A stretch of DNA of 7,797 nucleotides. It comes from a bacterium UBP18_UBA7526. GTDB lineage: Bacteria > UBP18 > UBA7526. The stretch is from NCBI GenBank assembly GCA_002478245.1, contig DLMW01000023.1, positions 1-7,797 on the forward strand, in the 5' to 3' direction. The notes below the pieces were generated by a model. The model did not search any database. It was not told the origin of the DNA and saw only the letters and a program-made list of their open reading frames with translations. How positions within the stretch are numbered: position 1 is the stretch's first letter; each line of letters opens with the position of its first letter. The translations under genes and the position numbers were made by a program. Shown piece after piece: positions 5,242 through 7,797 of the stretch.

Positions 5242-5283
5242 TTCGGAGTGGAGAAATGAATAAAACAAAGAGGGAAGTGGGGG

Positions 5284-6039
5284 ATGAAAGAAGGTAGATA
5301 TATATACTGCATAATTGAATCAAATCGATCTCAATCATTTGGCCCGTTGGGGATTGGGGGAAGAGGAGATAGCTTGTATACAGTTTGTTTTAACAACATC
5401 GCAGCCGTGGTTAGCAATTCTCCAGTAATAGATTATTCAGTATCCCGGGAAAATATGCTTGCCCATGAGAAGGCGATTGAGGAGGCAATGAAAGAACATA
5501 CGGTTTTGCCCGTGAGATTTGGTACCATTGCCGAGGATGAAGAGAAGGTTAAGAGGATATTAAAGAAGGAATATGATAAATTCAAAGATTTACTAAATGA
5601 TGTTGAAGGCAAGAAGGAGCTGGGTTTAAAAGCAATATTTAAAGAGGATATCATCTATAAGGATATCTTAGAGAAGTATGAAGATATAAGAAGGTTGAAA
5701 GAAAAAATTGCTAAACTACCTCCAAAGAAGACATATTATCAACGGATGCAGATAGGAAAGATGGTTGAGACTGCTTTAGGAAAAGAGAAAGAGATTTATA
5801 AAAAAGAGATTCTGGATACCTTATCGCCTTTGGCAAAAGAAGTGAAGACCAATAATACCTATGGCGAGCGGATGATCGTAAATGCTGCCTTTTTGGTAAA
5901 TGAAGAGAAAGAAGCAGAGTTTGACCAAAAGGTAAATAAACTTGCAGACAAATATGGGGAAAAGATAAAATTTAAGTATGTGGGAACACTACCACCATTT
6001 AACTTTGTTAATCTGGTAATCAAGACTGAGGAATATTAG
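5284..6039 (+). CDS. gvpF: GvpF/GvpL family gas vesicle protein, third copy
   Basis: This 251-residue protein closely parallels the second copy: EGRYIYCIIES (3-13), FGPLGIGGRGDS (19-30), SRENMLAHEKAIEEAM (54-69), VLPVRFGTIA (75-84), a charged helical middle, VNAAFLVNEEKEAEFD and VGTLPPFNFVNLVIK at the C-terminus. ATG 5284 is chosen because GGAAGTGGGGG precedes it and the N-terminus aligns with its paralogues. A second ATG at 5256, behind GGAGTGGAGAA, opens a 13-codon frame that stops at 5295-5297, overlapping this start. It could be chance or a small coupling leader. gvpG begins one base after the stop codon. Expected role: early vesicle assembly, with contact to shell and minor Gvp proteins. 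Confidence 0.95.
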   Translation: MKEGRYIYCIIESNRSQSFGPLGIGGRGDSLYTVCFNNIAAVVSNSPVIDYSVSRENMLAHEKAIEEAMKEHTVLPVRFGTIAEDEEKVKRILKKEYDKFKDLLNDVEGKKELGLKAIFKEDIIYKDILEKYEDIRRLKEKIAKLPPKKTYYQRMQIGKMVETALGKEKEIYKKEILDTLSPLAKEVKTNNTYGERMIVNAAFLVNEEKEAEFDQKVNKLADKYGEKIKFKYVGTLPPFNFVNLVIKTEEY

Positions 6040-6040
6040 G

Positions 6041-6289
6041 ATGTTTTTAATTGACGATATATTGCTTGCTCCCTTAAAAGTCGTGCTTTGGGTGGGCAGG
6101 AAGATTAATGAGGCAGTAGAGAGGGAACTGCATGATGAGGGGCGAATAAAAGAAGAACTTATGGAATTGCAACAGCGACTTGAGATGGAGGAGATAAGTG
6201 AGGAAGAGTATAAGGAGGAGGAGAAGGAACTTCTGGCACGCTTAGATGCTATTAGAAAAGAGAAAGAAAGATCCTTTTCGAAAATTTAA
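6041..6289 (+). CDS. gvpG: Gas vesicle protein GvpG
   Basis: The 82-residue protein is a typical GvpG in size and pattern. The hydrophobic start MFLIDDILLAPLKVVLWVGRK (1-21) is followed by an acidic helical region (INEAVERELHDEGRIKEELM) and a Glu/Lys-rich coiled-coil-like C-terminus with EISEEEYKEEE at about 51-61. GvpG is a small accessory protein needed for gas vesicle formation and is usually encoded next to gvpF/gvpL, as here. The start is one base after the stop of the third GvpF/L gene; GAGGAA at 6028-6033, inside that gene, serves as ribosome binding site. Translational coupling is therefore likely. The hydrophobic segment is too short and too broken by charge to be a clear membrane anchor. 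Confidence 0.92.
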   Translation: MFLIDDILLAPLKVVLWVGRKINEAVERELHDEGRIKEELMELQQRLEMEEISEEEYKEEEKELLARLDAIRKEKERSFSKI

Positions 6290-6301
6290 GGAGGTGGAGA
6301 A

Positions 6302-6577
6302 ATGGCTAAGAAGATGGCTAATATAGAAGAGGCCAGAAAAGTAGTTGCCGAGTTCCTGAAGAAGACCCTTAATGCAAAAGATGTGAAGGTGATTAAGGTA
6401 GCAAAGGTTGGCGATGGCTGGGAGACAGAAACAGAAGTATACGAGGAGAGTTCATTTATAAAGTCCCTTGGTCTTCCCACCAGAGTGCAGGATAGGAATA
6501 TCTATGCTACTAAACTGGATAATAATTTAGAAGTTCAGTCCTACGAACGCAAAGGCCCGCTAAAGCCGACTGAGTAA
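6302..6577 (+). CDS. gvpO: Gas vesicle protein GvpO
   Basis: The 91-residue protein matches the GvpO family: a short helical start (IEEARKVVAEFLKKTL, 8-23), then a compact alpha/beta domain with the characteristic GDGWETETEVYEES (37-50) and a late strand DRNIYATKLDNNLEVQSYER (64-83). GvpO is required for gas vesicle formation in haloarchaea and is found in many bacterial clusters; its molecular role is not settled, with regulatory and assembly roles both proposed. A strong ribosome binding site AAGGAGGTGG (6288-6297) precedes ATG 6302 and overlaps the end of gvpG. An ATG at 6314 (MANIEE) is a weaker alternative start. Confidence 0.9.
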   Translation: MAKKMANIEEARKVVAEFLKKTLNAKDVKVIKVAKVGDGWETETEVYEESSFIKSLGLPTRVQDRNIYATKLDNNLEVQSYERKGPLKPTE

Positions 6578-6596
6578 ATCATTAAGTATATTTGAT

Positions 6597-7394
6597 ATGG
6601 AAGCAGCTAAAAAAGACCTTATCTATCTGTATTGTGTTACAAAAAAAGTGCCAAAACTAAAGGAAGGGGAGGGCAGGGTTTATTTTGTCTATCACCAAGG
6701 CCTTTATGCTGTGGTTAGTAAAGTCAAAGAAAGCGAATTTAGCGCAGAGAATCTAAAGAAGAACCTGGCCAATTTAGCCTGGATTAAGTCAAAGGTAAAT
6801 ATCCATGAGAAAATAATAGAAGGGGTGATGAGAGATACCTGCGTGCTTCCCTTCAAGTTTGGAACCATATTTAAAACTGAGGATAGTTTAAAAACAATGC
6901 TTGAGAAGCATATGGGAGAGTTTAAAGAAAATTTAGAGAACTTAGAAGGCAAAGAGGAATGGGGAGTCAAGATCTATTGCGATATAGAAAAGCTAAAAAG
7001 CACTCTTATTAAAGAAGAGGCTGAAATTTTAAAAATGGGAAAGGAAATCGCCAGTTCTTCTCCCGGCAAGGCCTATGTTCTTAAAAAGAAAAAAGAAGAA
7101 TTGATGAAAGAGGCGCTAAACAGGAGAATCAATGAATATGGTCAAGAGAGTTTTGAGATATTAAGGGGACTTAGTATTGAGGCGCGAATAAATAAGCTAT
7201 TACCAAAAGAAGTAACCGAAAGAGACGATGAGATGATTTTAAATTCAGCCTTTTTAGTTGATAAAAACAGGGTAGCAGAGTTTATCCAGGCGGCGGATGG
7301 CCTTAAAGTAAAATATAAAGAGAGGGGTCTTAACTTTGATTGCACCGGCCCCTGGCCCCCTTACAATTTTACCACGATAAAAGAGGAGGGATAG
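6597..7394 (+). CDS. gvpL: GvpF/GvpL family gas vesicle protein, fourth, divergent copy (GvpL-like)
   Basis: The 265-residue protein is a GvpF/L member that differs clearly from the three tandem copies. It has LIYLYCVTKK (8-17) in place of GKYIYCII, lacks the FGPLG-GRGD block, and carries YAVVSKVKESEF, WIKSKVNIHEKIIEGVM (62-78), VLPFKFGTIF (82-91), LNSAFLVDKNRVAEF and CTGPWPPYNF near the C-terminus. The WIxxKVxxHEKxIE and LPFKFGTIF forms are typical of GvpL-type members, so the symbol is a reasonable but not certain choice. The start has little Shine-Dalgarno complementarity (AAGTATATTTGAT), so translation may depend on coupling with gvpO 19 bases upstream. gvpS follows with no gap after the stop. 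Confidence 0.93.
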   Translation: MEAAKKDLIYLYCVTKKVPKLKEGEGRVYFVYHQGLYAVVSKVKESEFSAENLKKNLANLAWIKSKVNIHEKIIEGVMRDTCVLPFKFGTIFKTEDSLKTMLEKHMGEFKENLENLEGKEEWGVKIYCDIEKLKSTLIKEEAEILKMGKEIASSSPGKAYVLKKKKEELMKEALNRRINEYGQESFEILRGLSIEARINKLLPKEVTERDDEMILNSAFLVDKNRVAEFIQAADGLKVKYKERGLNFDCTGPWPPYNFTTIKEEG

Positions 7395-7616
7395 ATGGCG
7401 GAAGCCGATGTTATTACCAAATCGAAGGATGTAACCCTTTTAGAAGTTTTGGACCGTGTTCTGGATAAAGGGGCAGTTGTATCAGGGGATATAGTTATTT
7501 CCATAGCCGATGTAGACCTCATCTATATAGGACTGAAGGTGTTACTCAGTTCTGTGGAGACAATGGAGCGTCTAAGAGGAGCACCCATGCCGGGTGCCCG
7601 AGAGGAGCCAACGTAA
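7395..7616 (+). CDS. gvpS: GvpA/J/S family small gas vesicle protein, GvpS type
   Basis: The 73-residue protein has the GvpA-type core: LLEVLDRVLDKGAVVSGDIVISI (15-37), then ADVDLIYIGLKVLLSSVETM (38-57). The GvpA major shell protein has a different second half (usually VGIELLAIEARIVIASVETY). The GDIVISIADVDLIYIGL form, with no extended C-terminus, fits GvpS, and more loosely GvpJ or GvpM. These minor relatives are thought to act at the tips or in nucleation of the vesicle. GAGGAGGG at 7382-7389 is the ribosome binding site, inside the preceding gene, and the ATG directly follows its stop. The tail (residues 58-73) is short, Pro/Gly-rich and charged. The main gvpA is not in the window. Confidence 0.88.
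   Translation: MAEADVITKSKDVTLLEVLDRVLDKGAVVSGDIVISIADVDLIYIGLKVLLSSVETMERLRGAPMPGAREEPT
7581..7597 (+). promoter_or_regulatory. Hairpin at the end of gvpS, just before the gvpK ribosome binding site
   Basis: A perfect 6-bp stem GCACCC (7581-7586) with GGGTGC (7592-7597) and loop ATGCC lies within the last codons of gvpS. The gvpK ribosome binding site AGAGGAG (7601-7607) follows three bases later. Such a stem could modulate gvpK translation, or separate the two coding parts of the mRNA. It also encodes GAPMPGA, so it may be chance. Confidence 0.3.
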
Positions 7617-7617
7617 G

Positions 7618-7797
7618 ATGGAAGAAAAACTTAAAAAGGCATCTATAGAAATAACGGTTAAAGACCCAGAGGAAGTAAAAGACGCCAACCCCGCTAGGAT
7701 TAATATCGATCCCAAAAATGTAGAGAAAGGCCTAGCAAAACTTATCCTGGCGCTTATGGAACTGATTAGGAAACTTCTGGAAAAACAGGCCATGCGC
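7618..7797 (+). CDS. gvpK: Gas vesicle protein GvpK, N-terminal part (cut by right edge)
   Basis: The frame from ATG 7618 is open to the edge, giving 60 residues. After a variable charged start (about 1-29) comes the GvpK core RINIDPKNVEKGLAKLILAL (30-49), then MELIRKLLEKQAMR (50-63 in the family; the last visible residues are QAMR). The pattern DPxxVExGLAxLxLxLxELIRxLLExQAMR is diagnostic for GvpK. GvpK is a small helical accessory protein required for proper vesicle formation. gvpS stops one base before this start and AGAGGAG (7601-7607) is the ribosome binding site, so gvpS-gvpK are probably coupled, as in Bacillus-type clusters. The remaining C-terminal part lies outside the window. Confidence 0.93.
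   Translation, partial: MEEKLKKASIEITVKDPEEVKDANPARINIDPKNVEKGLAKLILALMELIRKLLEKQAMR

Noticed and set aside
5256..5297. 13-codon frame with a ribosome-binding-like site overlapping the start of the third GvpF/L gene
   Set aside because: It is too short to support as a gene; GGAGTGGAGAA before ATG is common in this purine-rich sequence. It is mentioned under the GvpF/L entry only.
1..7797. CRISPR array, tRNA or rRNA genes, or a full insertion sequence
   Set aside because: No regularly spaced repeats, cloverleaf, rRNA core or transposase frame could be seen on either strand.

Overview
This window is the accessory part of a gas vesicle (gvp) gene cluster. All recognisable genes are on the + strand and closely spaced. 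Clear family matches are GvpN, a GvpH-like Hsp20 protein, four GvpF/GvpL paralogues, GvpG, GvpO, a GvpS-type small shell-family protein, and the N-terminal part of GvpK running off the right edge. Strong Shine-Dalgarno sequences (AGGAGG type), the GvpS/GvpK pair and moderate, purine-rich base composition point to a bacterium, probably an uncultivated lineage. The phylum cannot be fixed from the sequence. The main shell gene gvpA is not seen; if present it lies outside the window.

Layout: 1-204 is the 3' end of an unrecognised gene with a Lys/Arg-rich tail. 205-426 is a leader without a gene, holding small hairpins and a strong ribosome binding site for gvpN (427-1338). A short AbrB-like gene (1386-1556) and a coiled-coil gene (1613-1927, in the place GvpV takes after gvpN in Serratia) follow. 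1946-2490 looks like a DnaJ-type zinc-finger gene broken by a structured, hairpin-rich element of about 160-190 bases. Next come the Hsp20 gene (2556-3107), an inverted-repeat element (3109-3177) and a small TPR-like gene that appears frameshifted at a run of six A (3193-3360, continuing to 3433). The second half is compact: GvpF/L-J-domain fusion (3450-4478), GvpF/L 2 (4468-5241), GvpF/L 3 (5284-6039), gvpG (6041-6289), gvpO (6302-6577), GvpF/L 4 (6597-7394), gvpS (7395-7616) and gvpK (7618 to edge). Several of these overlap or abut, so translational coupling is likely.

How the genes may work together: GvpN (AAA+ ATPase), GvpF/L, GvpG, GvpS and GvpK are the usual minor or assembly proteins that nucleate and grow the GvpA shell. 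The unusual theme is an embedded chaperone set. One GvpF/L carries a C-terminal J domain with an intact HPD motif. A separate gene encodes five or six DnaJ-type CxxCxGxG motifs. An Hsp20 protein and a TPR-like protein lie between them. It reads as if the parts of DnaJ were spread over a gas vesicle operon, and could mean that DnaK is recruited to the aggregation-prone shell protein. That last step is inference. The most interesting structural points are the J-domain fusion, the broken zinc-finger gene with its hairpin element, and the A6 frameshift.
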